64,000 nt of DNA from Fragilaria crotonensis (taxonomy: Eukaryota; Bacillariophyta; Fragilariophyceae; Fragilariales; Fragilariaceae), in contig JAKSYS010000023.1 of NCBI GenBank assembly GCA_022925895.1, positions 1 through 64,000 on the forward strand. Reading direction: 5' to 3'. Shown piece by piece: positions 11,620 to 21,892 of this stretch (within the stretch, counting starts at the first letter, position 1; the number at the start of each line of letters is the position of its first letter). The position numbers and the translations under genes are program-made. Under the pieces are notes generated by a model, which was not told the origin of the DNA, did not search any database, and saw only the letters and a list, made by a program, of their open reading frames with translations.

Positions 11620-12243
11620 CTCCCCCCGTTTCATATTGATTGTAATTTTTTTCGATTTTGATCTTAATAAACGTCTTTCAGCCATTCCCTGTGCTGGGTT
11701 GCTAGTATTCATCATCATCGTTATGGCACGCAGGCTGGCGTCCGATCAACCGACATTACTTAGAAAAAATGCTGCAAAGGACAATTAACTGTATGTGTGC
11801 ATTTGAAAATTCAACACCCCCTGAACTTCTTCAACCCTGAGAATAATATAAAAAATGGTGTTCAATGTTATAGATGTGTGTCACTCATAAAATGTTTGCC
11901 TTTGCTGTTATATCTGTGGAAGCAATTTTGTGTGGAGACCTCCATCTTTGTGCTCCCCCCATCCGTCAGCAATGGATTCCTTTGTATATCTGTCCAATTA
12001 AGTCATGAGTGTGGTGATCATTCTCTTGGTACTGTGCTGGCAAAGCCAGCAGTATTTCAGCCTCTTTGGAAACTGAAATGCAACCATCAACATTGAAACT
12101 TGAGGGCTTGGATTTGATGTTATACAACAATGAATTTGTTCCATTGTGAGGAATTGGCTGGAATCTGATGACATTTCGTAAATGCCAGAATTTCCACCAT
12201 GATCGATTGTCGATTTTTTGCTATTTGTATGAAACGGAGGCAG
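11620..12243. mobile_element. Stowaway-like MITE candidate with TA target duplication
   Basis: The left end reads CTCCCCCCGTTTCATA after TA (11618-11619). The right end, read inward on the other strand, is CTGCCTCCGTTTCATA, preceded on that strand by TA (12244-12245). Fourteen of 16 positions match. The ends closely resemble the CTCCCTCCGT termini of Stowaway MITEs in the Tc1/mariner superfamily, which duplicate TA. The interior has no transposase. The TA duplication is short, so the call rests mainly on the terminal inverted repeats. Confidence 0.55.
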
Positions 12244-12732
12244 TACCTTGATAGAGCACTGCAATGATTTAAGACCTTGTTGAACTCAAAGACCAAACAT
12301 TTACTGGAGAATCAGCATCACGGTACACTGCCAGCCTTGACACGAGCATTTTGCAGCACTCATCGGGGCCGGTACCATTCATTTTTTATGGCTGCAACAA
12401 TGCAAGCATTGCTATTGTTGACGAGTGAATTTGGGGCATTCAGCAGCAAATCGAAAGCTATTGACAGCAATTGTCTGCTGGTGGTTTTCTGTTTATTCCA
12501 AATAAGCCCTGGTCGACATTGCAATCCTTTGTACCTAAAGCAGGCGCAGATCAGTTGCAGCGGCATTTCTGGGACTTCACTTTCCTTCAAGACATTTGGT
12601 TTTGAAGGATTGAGAAACATTTAACAATAGTCAAATTAAACATCATACTTCCTTGGGTTACTTGACCAGAGGACCACATTTGAAGTCTTTAGGTAGTCGC
12701 ATAGAATGAATAAGTGAACCTGATAGGAGGGC

Positions 12733-12867
12733 TGCCAACACTCCTGCCAACACTCCTGCCAACACTCCTGCCAACACTCCTGCCAACACTCCTGCCAACA
12801 CTCCTGCCAACACTCCTGCCAACACTCCTGCCAACACTCCTGCCAACACTCCTGCCAACACTCCTGC
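12733..12867. repeat. 12-bp minisatellite, about 11 copies
   Basis: CCAACACTCCTG is repeated head to tail with almost no variation. Because the unit is a multiple of three, every frame across it stays open and yields artefactual repeats such as LPTL or ECWQ. I see no promoter, start context or flanking coding signal, so I treat it as a non-coding satellite. Confidence 0.9.
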
Positions 12868-13098
12868 GACACCATGCCTTTGTGCTGCATGGAGGCAAAG
12901 AACAACAATGCTGGCCCTACGAAGGCTTCTCATGAAACCTGCGTAATGTTGCACTGTTCACATTGTTGGTGAGTGCTCCAGTACTGTAGTACAGCAATAC
13001 AGAATTCCAAAATGGAATTCCTACATCTGTTACATTGAACTTAAACCCAGAACACCCACTACCGGTAGTTTTGTGAAATACTCTCGAAATGGTGGGCC

Positions 13099-15070
13099 TT
13101 ACACAGTAGCTATGGTTCCGACAATCGCAACGACGATACCAACAAGAACAAAAAGCCAATTCACAATTTTTTCCGCAGCGCTCAGCTGGCGATCAAAAAG
13201 GACCAGATGAGCACCGGCGGGAAATATAATGCTCACGGACATGGTGCAAATCAAACCCACCAAAGCACAAATATAGCTGAAGGATGGCACGAAGATTGCG
13301 ACGAGCAAGGAAAGGACAATGAGCGACAATTTGATGATGGAGTCCGCGGCTGCCATAATAGTCTCATTTGGAATGAATGGCGCAACGATCTCTTCCACGC
13401 CCAAAGCCAGAGGAAACATAGTCAGGGTGTACTTGGAGGACGCCGTCAAAATCATGAGCCAAGTTAGACACTTCATAGCAAGGGCCGCCGACGAGTTCTG
13501 CTCCAAAGAGAGGGTAACCTGATCTTCCACTGCCGATCCGAACATGTAGTATCCACTAAAGGCGACAACACAACAGGAACCGATCACAATTAGGAATGAA
13601 GTATCAATCATTCTTTCAAAATCTTGCGGGCGTTCCATCGAGCTGTATATAGACGGTACAATGGCGTGCCCACTGAAGGTGTAAGCAATAAGGCCCAAGG
13701 CTGTCGGTAATCCAGAAGCGCACCAGCGAATATGTGTTGGACCAGTGATCTCCATCCCTCTATGCTCTGCAGCACGCTCAGAAATGTCACCTTCGACAAT
13801 CGCTGATGCAAGCACTGCCATGATAACCGAGGCAGTTGCGAATGTGCCAACCATGGATAGGTAGGATAGCAACCGAGGAGTCTTTAGAAACGCTGTCGGG
13901 ATCGTCAACGCCACAGACGACAAGACCATGTGCATAGTTTTTGAGACTGAAGGGAAAAGGATTACAAGATGATCTCCAACAGTGACCAAAAAGATGCACA
14001 GGCAGGAGAAAAGCTCGAAGTAAAGAACTGATGAGAGAAGAATACTTCCACGGTCGCCAAATGCTTCACGTGCAATCTGAGGGAATGACGTCATCGGAGC
14101 CCTCGTCCGTGCGCCGGGAGTAGATCCAGGGATAACAGGACTCTTGAAGGGCGAATCATCAAAGAAATTTGAATGCCTGTGGTCCCCATTGAGCTGCCGA
14201 CCTATCAATATCGCAGTCCTCCATGTTATCAAGCCAAGCATCACTGTAACGAGCAAGCCTCCTAACCATCCTGCGCTCTTGAAAACAAAGGGAAGGCCTA
14301 GCATACCCACTCCCATGAGGATATTACACATGTTGAAAACGCACTGTGCAAACGTTGCCTTGTCCCCGCTGGCCTTTTTCGGTTTGTTCATGACGCGCTG
14401 ACGCAATGACTTTTCACGTCCATATCCGGGAGACATCATTGCATCTTGATTCTGAATTTTGTTTTGCGCCTCCAGGAGTTGCTGACGGTAGGCGTGAGCT
14501 TCGGCAGCCTCCTGTTGTTTGGTCCGTGTCGTCGCCACGAGGCCCTGCTTGAGAGAGTCCCGAAAATCCACAGCTTTCATTTTTTTCTTGTCTACAAGGT
14601 CGCTGTCGTCCATAGATGTGGTTGGTCGCAAAGGTCGGCCCCTAATTTGCTCTGGCGTATAGTAGCCTCGCCTTTGATCACGAACATTCGTCTGTTTGGT
14701 TTGAATATGATATCATTAGTCGTTGTTCACATTGGTTTAACAGTGGTACTCATCAGCTGTTCACTGATAACACGCAATTGATGGAACTTACAGCGCCGCG
14801 ACCAAAAAGAAATGAACTTCCTGGTTTTGGACTTTTCGTTACAAGGTTCACTTGGCGAGCCGTCACTACCGGGGATGCGAGGAGTGATATTCCTCGTTCG
14901 AAAGTCGCTGGCCAGGGGGCATTCATTTCATTTAGAAGTACTTCATTTTCCTCACTGGCTACGATTGTAGCTTCGACATCCGCCGTGTCGGAGGATAGAC
15001 TCGAAGGAAGTTCTATCAAAGGTGTAGATTCCACAGGAACTTCGACATCGTTGGTTGCCGCAGTGGGCAT
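13099..15070 (-). CDS. Vacuolar-type amino acid/auxin permease family transporter
   Basis: Two exons (15070-14792 and 14691-13099) give about 623 residues. The intron 14692-14791 is GT-AG (GTAAGT donor). The N-terminal about 200 residues are hydrophilic and cytosolic, with acidic and Ser/Thr-rich stretches. The Aa_trans domain follows: FNMCNILMGVGMLGLPFVFKSAGW marks TM1, and about eleven hydrophobic segments run to the C-terminus. The layout matches AVT1-type vacuolar amino acid/H+ antiporters. The substrate is not predictable. The start is uncertain. I used the first clear ATG at 15070 (MPTAATNDVEVPVES), but the open frame continues upstream to an acceptor-like CTTGCAG at about 15138, so a further 5' exon may exist. 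Confidence 0.82.
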
Positions 15071-15700
15071 CGCAGGGTCTGCTTCCGTGAGATATCCCGT
15101 TGAATCTTTCGAAGCGTCTGCGCTGATCAGGACCTGCAAGAGAGCGCTTGACGAGATGCAGGAGAGTACGAAATGACAACAACAACAGCTATGGATACCA
15201 GCTTAAAGGTGCGCCAAAATGCCGAAATTTTCTTGATATGTGCGTGCATGCTTTTTTATGATCGGTTCGTGTCTTCCTATTTCGACGATACATTGTTGGA
15301 TGTTTGATGTGTCTTTCAGAACGGAATTCGGATTGGTACAAGTACCCTACCGTACGAGTGAATGGCAGATGGCAGCCATTTATGCCTTGGCATTCCTCCG
15401 GTCGGTACGAAAATGTACGTACAACCTGGTACATTTCAAATCAATTCTCTGCGGTCGTCAGACCATTCCCTCATTTTTTGATCCCGCAATTGCAAGCTAA
15501 TCGGAGCGCAAGATTCCAATTTTTGTCCCAAGCGAGGTGAAAAATAAACCTTACCGTACGCTCTATTCTCTATTCTGACGGTGAAGCGTGACGCTGGAAG
15601 ATCAGGCACTTGGAGTACTGTAGCAGCTTTCCAGAAAGGGTCTAGTGAAGGGTTCAAAAGGTGCAACAAGCGCTATCCGTGACACAGGCATGTCAGAATC
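15071..15700. other. Spacer between transporter and carrier genes
   Basis: It may hold a 5' exon of the amino acid transporter. On the minus strand, an ATG near 15250 starts a hydrophobic stretch (AFWRTFKLVSIAVVVVISYS). I cannot join it to the rest with a good splice pair. The remainder lies downstream of the carrier and shows no gene. Confidence 0.35.
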
Positions 15701-16779
15701 TTAATACTGAAGGAAATCTAGTACACTCTCGTAAACTAGAAAGGTGATGGCAGACCCAGGAGCGACGCGGATTGCATTTGGGACAGCGCCCTTGAAGAAA
15801 CCAGTTAACCGTTCCTGGTGCCACATTTTAGTGATTGTGCTTATAACACCATTGTAGTCACGCTGGACTACCCGAAATTCACCAGAAGAAGACAGCTCAA
15901 GCGACTCTGCCCTTTGTTGCAACCTCGACTTTATCACCTGTAGTGGGTAGGTCACAGTACTAGCAATGCTGCATCATGAAACGTTAGGCAATGCGAGGAA
16001 TGACGGTGCCTGTATGCAGTCAATAGAACCGAAATCAAGTCAACTCACATCTTGGAGACAGCTCCCATGACCAAGAAACTAAACGAAAGCTGGAATCGCT
16101 GAAGCACCGACATGTCGGGGTCTCGGTCAGTTCTTGAAAACTGGAAGTAGTTCTTCAAGTACTCGTACACCACAAACTGGACACCGCCATGCGACGTCAG
16201 TATTAGCGCTGGTACTGCACCTTTGTACAGGGCAGTCACGCCCTCCTCGCGGACAATTGTTCGAGCCGCATGCAGCATGCCGGTATAGGGATCCTTCATC
16301 CCACGAGATATGGCAGTCTGCGTCATTTGCAGCTGCATCCTTGTTTTTATCAACCAGATCGGGTTCGTCAGACCAACCAGAACAACACCAGACGCGCATG
16401 CCAGGACGAAATTCTCTCCCGCGCTGAAATAATAATCTCCGGACACATGGTCAGGATCTTTATATTTTAGGTATCGCCTCTTCATTCCTTCATAAAGAAA
16501 TAAGTACCCACCCCAAGAGATTGCTGATCCAACAACTGCAGGGTACAACCCCTGATAGAGTCCCGCAATGCCCTCATGTTTCAATACTGCTTGAAACACT
16601 GTCCATGAGTGCAATCGCGTCGATCGAACAGTTTTGGTCGCCGCGCCTTCGTTGACCTGCATTCGAACTTTGATGAGGTCTAGCGGGTAGAGGAGAACCG
16701 TACTCACGGTTCCGCCGAGCACTCCTGCTATCAGTGGGGCCACTGCTTTTGCTGAGAATGCGCTCTCTGTTTCCACCAT
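15701..16779 (-). CDS. Mitochondrial carrier family protein, folate/FAD/NAD-type (SLC25A32-like)
   Basis: Two exons (16779-16049 and 15968-15701) give 332 residues. The intron 15969-16048 has a GTGAGT donor and CAG acceptor. All three repeats carry the P-x-[DEQ]-x-x-[KR] signature: YPLDLIKVRMQ, NPIWLIKTRMQLQ and YPLQVIKSRLQQ. The tryptophan in NPIW is typical of the SLC25A32/FOLT/NDT branch that moves folate, FAD or NAD across the inner mitochondrial or plastid membrane. The exact substrate is not resolved. The length is standard for the family. The ATG at 16779 gives a short N-terminal tail before TM1. Confidence 0.9.
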
Positions 16780-16849
16780 GATGGTATGAGATGAATTTGG
16801 AGCTATCTTGTCAATTTTGGGTCTCTTCTGTTTCTCGTTTCAGATATAT

Positions 16850-17380
16850 TTGGCATTTCGCAGCTCCCACTTCCATCCGGGGCTTGTACAAGTACAAGTA
16901 CTTGAACTCCGAGTACAACGTACAAGTACCACTCCGAACTCCGAACTAATAGTACTCGAGTACAATACTGTGCACTGTAGTACTGTTCAGACCTTACTGT
17001 AAGAGCAATCTATCGGTAGTTGGTACACGTAGTTGGTAGGGTAGTACAGCAACTGCAGTAGTATGACATAGTACTCGTAATTGTCGTAAAACTCCCCTAC
17101 TCTCCACTCTCCATGCAACCGACTACTACCGTAGTACTGTAGTACTAGTTTGTCGACAGTAGACGTAACATCTGATTGTCTTTCGATGCTTGTGATGATA
17201 CAGTATCGTATATTATACTGGTACCTGTACAAATGTAAATAGTACCGGTACTACCGGTAGAACGCATTACCAATACCCAGCCCATAGCAGCCCGGCATCA
17301 ACAAAGGAAACGGGACCCAGGACCAGTCCGGGGACCCGGACTGAAACAAGCACGTCAGGTGCTGGTGGGCTGATGTAAGT
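16850..17380. other. GTAC-rich intergenic spacer
   Basis: Dense near-palindromic motifs (GTACAAGTAC, TAGTACTGTAGTAC, GGTACTACCGGTAG) fill the stretch between the divergently transcribed carrier and the small protein at 17.6 kb. No gene or RNA was seen. Confidence 0.6.
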
Positions 17381-17388
17381 TGACGTCA
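17381..17388. promoter_or_regulatory. CRE palindrome TGACGTCA
   Basis: A perfect 8-bp CRE lies 213 bp upstream of the ATG at 17601. A CATAAATAG TATA-like element lies near 17512. This is a plausible bZIP site for the downstream small protein, by position only. Confidence 0.45.
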
Positions 17389-17600
17389 GGAAGTTGTGCC
17401 CAATAGGAACGCGAGTTTTGATGCTCTAACGTCTGGTCATTGCTCCGCGAATTCTTCGCAAAAAAGGATTCGTTGTGTTTGATGTATTCGGCGGCGTCCC
17501 CGCACTTGTCATAAATAGCCAAGCCTTGCTTCAAGTGTTTCGTTCCTTATTCCTTAGCAGACAGGTCTGAAGATCAGACCCTCTGCTACCACCATCGAAA

Positions 17601-18056
17601 ATGCCAAAGATACTGAGTCGAACCTCTGTACAGAACCGGAGGGTTACCGGAAGTAGAAGTACTTCAACTGCAAACGAACCCAGCGGCGGAGTCTGGATGA
17701 CTCCCGTTGTCTTTGATGGGTTTCATACTGCCAACCACAGTACTGATGCCTCTCTTGGAGGAAGCATGGAGCGCTTATCGATCGCTTCAGGTGCAAGCAG
17801 CCCTTCGATTCAGAAGGAACAATCTGCATCTTCTAGCATTCGAAGGAACAGTTCCATGACCTTTTCTGACTACCAGAATTCAGGGTCGCTGAAAGCCACA
17901 AGGCACGCGCGCCCTCCACTATACCCAACGCACAACTCCGGACAAGTGGACGATGGAGAGACCTGGGGACATTTCGTCGATGTTGCTGCTGCCGATGAAG
18001 AAATGACCAGGTACAGTCGGGTTCTCTCCTCCCACTCGGCGACGAATTCCATGTGA
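17601..18056 (+). CDS. Small serine-rich protein of unknown function
   Basis: A single exon encodes 151 residues. The protein is rich in Ser, Arg and Asn. It has several basophilic-kinase-like sites (RLSIAS and RRNSSM), short conserved-looking islands (VWMTPVVFDGF and DGETWGHFVDV) and no membrane segment or signal peptide. The W-G-x-F-V-D island near residues 122-127 resembles short motifs of small diatom proteins, but I cannot name a family. The ATG follows a long 5' leader with a TATA-like element and a CRE. It is probably a real gene, given its codon use and lack of overlap with other frames. Function unknown. Confidence 0.65.
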   Translation: MPKILSRTSVQNRRVTGSRSTSTANEPSGGVWMTPVVFDGFHTANHSTDASLGGSMERLSIASGASSPSIQKEQSASSSIRRNSSMTFSDYQNSGSLKATRHARPPLYPTHNSGQVDDGETWGHFVDVAAADEEMTRYSRVLSSHSATNSM

Positions 18057-18791
18057 TCGGTTCCCACTAAATCCTTGCAAGTTCCGTGCCAATTCATTTC
18101 ATACGCCTCGATAGATCCATATAGATAGAGCCGCCACCAAGGACGTCCATGGACACGAAGATTATCGGACAGCACGATCATTCGTCGCGAATTTTCTCGT
18201 TCATAGACCATTGTGTGATTGCACGCAAGCCCATTGGCCAAATTCATTTTATACACGATATAGTTCCTTAAAACTAGATAAATTATACATTCATGTATTG
18301 TACCGTCATACTAGGTGAGTTGGAAGAAAGTTAAGGGTCGTCATAGTGTGATCTTTCATCCATCGATCATGCACCGATTTTCCCAACTTCGGTATTGCCT
18401 TGATCCCTTCGTGCAACCCCATCAGTTTGGTTCGTGGAAAAAACATTCTCATCATCCATGAGTACAGTACAAGCATACCCATAGTACAAGTAGTGTACCA
18501 GGAAGGTCCGGCCACGCACCTCTGCTTGGTATTAATTGCATGTAGAAGCTACGAGAAGAAACGTCATTTTACCGGACCTCCCAGGTAGTGTATGCAGAAG
18601 GCATTGATAGCAGCATTCCATCAGTTTAAGTAAACTCGGAGTCGAACCTTGGCGATGTGGGATTCACGCAAGTGATGTCGTCGCCTGCCGGTGACGCGCG
18701 TGAATTCGAACAAACGCGCCACAGGGATTGGCCACACAGTCTTCGTATGGAATCTTCCGTAAGAAGCACATTAGAGCCGAGCTCCGATACA
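18057..18791. other. Intergenic, nothing recognised
   Basis: Separates the small serine-rich gene from the transposon cluster. No gene, RNA or repeat is clear enough to list. Confidence 0.45.
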
Positions 18792-18799
18792 CTTATATA

Positions 18800-19153
18800 C
18801 AGGGGTGGGTTTTTTAGGCGGCCGCCTTCAAAAAGGGGCATGGGCGCCTAAATTCGACTTCGACAAAGCGCCTAAATTATTGCACATATTCATCATCGTG
18901 CTGTATATATATATAAATATACAGTATACAGTACTTCGATAAACAGTAGTGGGTACCAGTAGCTCACTGTATTTCAACTACTGTATTACGGTTGTTATTT
19001 CTAAACCCGATTTTGTACTGGCACGGAGGCACTGTACCGTACCCCTAACCCCTAACCCCTGCACCTAAATCAAAGTCTGACAAAGCGCCTAAATTAACCT
19101 ATTTTAGGCGCTGGTAGGCGCGCCGGCCGGATCGCCTAAATTGCCCACCCCTG
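18800..19153. mobile_element. hAT-type MITE, 354 bp, later split from its right flank
   Basis: The ends read CAGGGGTGGG, then three variable bases, then TTTAGGCG in inverted orientation (18 of 21 matching). Internal GCGCCTAAATT repeats occur near both ends. The left 8-bp flank is CTTATATA (18792-18799). The right flank begins CTTAT and is then interrupted by the next element; the rest of the octamer resumes just past that element's own duplication. Restoring the interrupted flank gives CTTATATA, a perfect hAT-type duplication. No coding capacity. Confidence 0.88.
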
Positions 19154-19158
19154 CTTAT

Positions 19159-20326
19159 CCCCAGTGTGAAAAAAACGTGCGACAAAAAAGACGACAAAAA
19201 GTTACGACGCCATAACAGAACAGCAACCAACTCGCATTTGATTCTGAAAAGTGCGATCTGTAGTCCTTTTGACAGACTACCTAAAGCTGTGACGATTGCT
19301 TCCCAATTATGATGTTCACAAAGTTACGACATCACGAACTCCGTCAATTTTTTTACGGAGTTTGATCCAGTTTGTCGCATGAAAAAAGCTAGCATGCGAC
19401 AAAAAAGGGGATTTAAAAAAATAGCGGTCATTACACGAGGATGAACATCGCCCAAAACACACGAACATACTGCCCATAATGAGTTTTTCTAATACAAATA
19501 GCTCGTACTCCGTAAGGTGTTGCTCATTGCATCGTCCATTAACAGCAATGTTGATGTGCAGAGCAATGGCTCCAGGACAGTCTTCGTTAGGCTTCATTAT
19601 GCCTCCAGTGGCAGAAGCAGTCTTGCGAGCTGCCTTGGTGGGTGCAAGCTGGTGCTTACAACAAGAAGGAGCCTGTTGTTGGCGGTAGATTACTAATGAC
19701 AAGAAGTAGTTTGCTTGATAGGGGTCAAACACCCAGCAGCAGCCAATAAGGTCATCAGTAGGCACATCCTTGAAGTTAGTATTTCACTTTCCGCTGGTCA
19801 GGCATCAGAGGCATGGGATCCCATGCGCATGATTGCAAGCGTTGTTTTTGTATCCCACAGCAGAAGGAAAGGGCCAACACTTGGGCATCCTCATCCAAAT
19901 CCGCAGATACAAGCAAACATGAAAAACACTGCTGTTTCTCCGCAGCTAGTCGTACGGTCAATATTGTTGTTGCCATTGATGCTTGAAAGGAGTTGCAATC
20001 AACAGAAGATGTTGTTGTTGTTGTTGTGCGCTTCGCAGATCACAAATTCCATGCTTGTATGGGGGTGTACAAGCACTTCTCACCGTATGTAGAACCTACA
20101 GAGAACGCAGTGCTTGAGTTCTAGTAAGAGGATTGGGTGCACAACTGGGCTCTGGATACCTTCAAGCAACAACAAGTTGCCTTCAGTTGTTGCAATCGAC
20201 AAGAATCACTGAAAAACATTTGTCGCACGAAATTTCTCGCTAGCTTTTTCGTAGGACAAATATTTTGGGGTAGCCCAGAAATCGGGATAATTTTTGTCGC
20301 ATGCCATGCGACAAAAAATACTGGGG
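19159..20326. mobile_element. piggyBac-like non-autonomous element inserted in a hAT target duplication
   Basis: The termini are CCCCAGTGT and, inverted, CCCCAGTAT. They are flanked by TTAT on both sides (19155-19158 and 20327-20330). Ends starting CCC with a 4-bp TTAA-like duplication suggest the piggyBac superfamily, though TTAT is not the canonical site. Subterminal motifs TTTGTCGCATG occur repeatedly in both orientations (19173-19200, 19370-19408, 20219-20230, 20291-20317). One forms a near-perfect 13-bp hairpin at 20291-20317. The interior lacks a transposase and holds a histone H3-like remnant on the minus strand. Confidence 0.7.
19550..19657 (-). pseudogene. Histone H3-like gene fragment inside a transposable element
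   Basis: The minus-strand frame reads KHQLAPTKAARKTASATGG followed by IMKPNEDCPGAIALH. It aligns with the histone H3 tail and start of the globular domain (KQLATKAARKSAPATGG, then VKKPHRYRPGTVALRE). Matching landmarks include QLA, TKAARK, A.ATGG, KP and PG.. AL. Homology fades on both sides, and there is no H3 N-terminus or remaining histone fold. It looks like a captured and decayed piece. The match was made by eye and could be weaker than it appears. Confidence 0.55.
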
Positions 20327-20442
20327 TTATATATCATATTCAATACGCAGTATCACAGTATGACACCTACCGGTAGTAGTCCTCCAACACTACCGTTGAG
20401 TACGTAAGACATACGACATACGACATATGCATACAACATACG

Positions 20443-20981
20443 GATCCGATTAGGTTTCACCAATTTGACGTCAGCACTTTTCAGCACTTTTGTTGCGGAA
20501 TTTAACTTGTACGGAATCTTTATCTTTGATTTTCTCAGAGCCCACTTTTCAAACCACCTCTTGTGCAAAACTATGTTCTAGATAAGGAACATAAATCTGC
20601 GCCACATTTGTTTGAATAGAAATAAAAATGATCGTGTCTAGATGTGTATAAAACATGGTACCAGTAGTGGATTCGAGTTAAACTCGCACAAAACTCATCA
20701 TTTTGATATATTATACAACCACGATGGTACGGCACTTTTTCTCCCTGTCATTCCTGTTTCTCTTGTTGTTCTTGCTCTCCTTGCTGCTTTTGTTTCTCTT
20801 GTTGCTGTTGTTCTGTTTTTGCTCTTGTTTGCTCTCTATCTGTTGTCATTTTGCTTGTGTCGCAGTACTGATGTCTTCACGTTCAACGTACTGACATACA
20901 GTACTACAGTAAGACAGTAACATACTGAGAGCATCCTGATTGGTACGCGCTGACGTCAAATTGGTGAAACCTAATCGGATC
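20443..20981. mobile_element. Foldback/MITE-like element with 33-bp inverted repeats containing CRE
   Basis: 20443-20475 and 20949-20981 are perfect inverted repeats. They start GATCCGATTAGGTTTCACC and end TTTGACGTCAGC, so each arm carries a TGACGTCA site (20466-20473 and 20951-20958). About 470 bp separate the arms, including a low-complexity CT-rich part with a leucine-only open frame that I do not treat as coding. I see no clear target duplication. A TA pair inside each arm would fit a Tc1/mariner-type end, but this is weak. Confidence 0.6.
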
Positions 20982-21086
20982 TATCCGTGCGAGTCGACTG
21001 CTTTTCGTCTTGGGCAGAGCGGTAGCACGTAAATTAGATTTCTAGTTTTTTTATCTACTGTTCGCAATTTCACGATGACTGAGCTC

Positions 21087-21407
21087 CAGAGACGGGAATT
21101 TCAAACCCAGCCCACCCAAACCCACGGCCCACCCAAACCCATTGGGTTAAGGGTGGGTTTTGGGTGAGCTCAGGATTTCATGGGTGGGTCTGGGTGGGCC
21201 GGCAAATCATAGCAAAAAATGACAGTAGATGTTTGCTACCGGTAGTAGTAGAACCATCTAGTCCAGTACTAACGACTGGGTTTGGGTGGGTTTGGGTAGG
21301 TCTTGGTAGATCGTATGGGTTCTGGGTGGGTTTGGGCTGGTACTTCCGTGAGCGTAGCTTTACGTGGATACCCATGGGTTTGATATTTTCAGAAATTCCC
21401 GTCTCTG
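21087..21407. mobile_element. hAT-type MITE, 321 bp, G-rich interior
   Basis: The terminal inverted repeats are CAGAGACGGGAATTTC (16 bp, perfect). They are flanked by an exact 8-bp duplication CTGAGCTC (21079-21086 and 21408-21415). The interior is built of GGGTTTGGGTGGG-like units on one arm and their complements on the other, so long snap-back or G-quadruplex structures are possible. No coding capacity. Confidence 0.9.
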
Positions 21408-21892
21408 CTGAGCTCTCCTCTCTATATGATACATACGAGTAGACAGTACTACGTACAAGAGTACAGTTACTCGTGGAGAGCAATCGGAGAACTCTGTATT
21501 CCGTACCGTTACCCGTTACCACTTGCTTGTATAGTGAATTTGGAGTATTGGATCTCAAATGAATTGATACATTTAGTAATGTATAGTATATATCAGTATA
21601 CTCCCACAGACTGGGCTCCGAAAAACCATCTCTCGCCCACCAAAGCATCGAAGAAGATACTATCATTGCACTGACAAAAAGTACTGGCACATGTAATGCA
21701 TTGTGGGTGCTGAGTGCTGAGTGCTGTGAGGGTGCTCCTCATCTCCTCATCAGTGCTGAAGTTTTCATCCCAGCATACCTGCTCCCAGTACGCTCGCTAC
21801 CCGTTCGCATACTCCTACATCCTATACTCCAGTACTAATTTTTTCCACCAGAATAAAAATTTTAAGTGATGATGTGTATGTTTGTTACCTAA
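21408..21892. other. Spacer between two transposons
   Basis: No gene recognised. It contains GTAC-type motifs and a short GTGCTGAGTGCTGTGAGGGTGC-like direct repeat near 21708-21736. Confidence 0.45.

Noticed and set aside
12733-12867. Possible CRISPR array or repeat protein
   Set aside because: Units are 12 bp with no spacers; the repeated peptide on either strand is a by-product of a unit divisible by three.
18640-18670. T-arm-like text on the minus strand (GGTTCGACTCC)
   Set aside because: The remaining cloverleaf arms are missing.
19041-19060. Telomere-like ACCCCTA repeats
   Set aside because: Only two and a half units of ACCCCTA within a hAT MITE; too short and inside a mapped element.
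20703-20894. Leucine-rich hydrophobic open frame
   Set aside because: Low-complexity CT-rich DNA inside an inverted-repeat element, with no conserved motif.
21014-21035. tRNA D-arm-like text (GGGCAGAGCGGTAGCACG)
   Set aside because: No matching acceptor, anticodon or T arms can be built around it.
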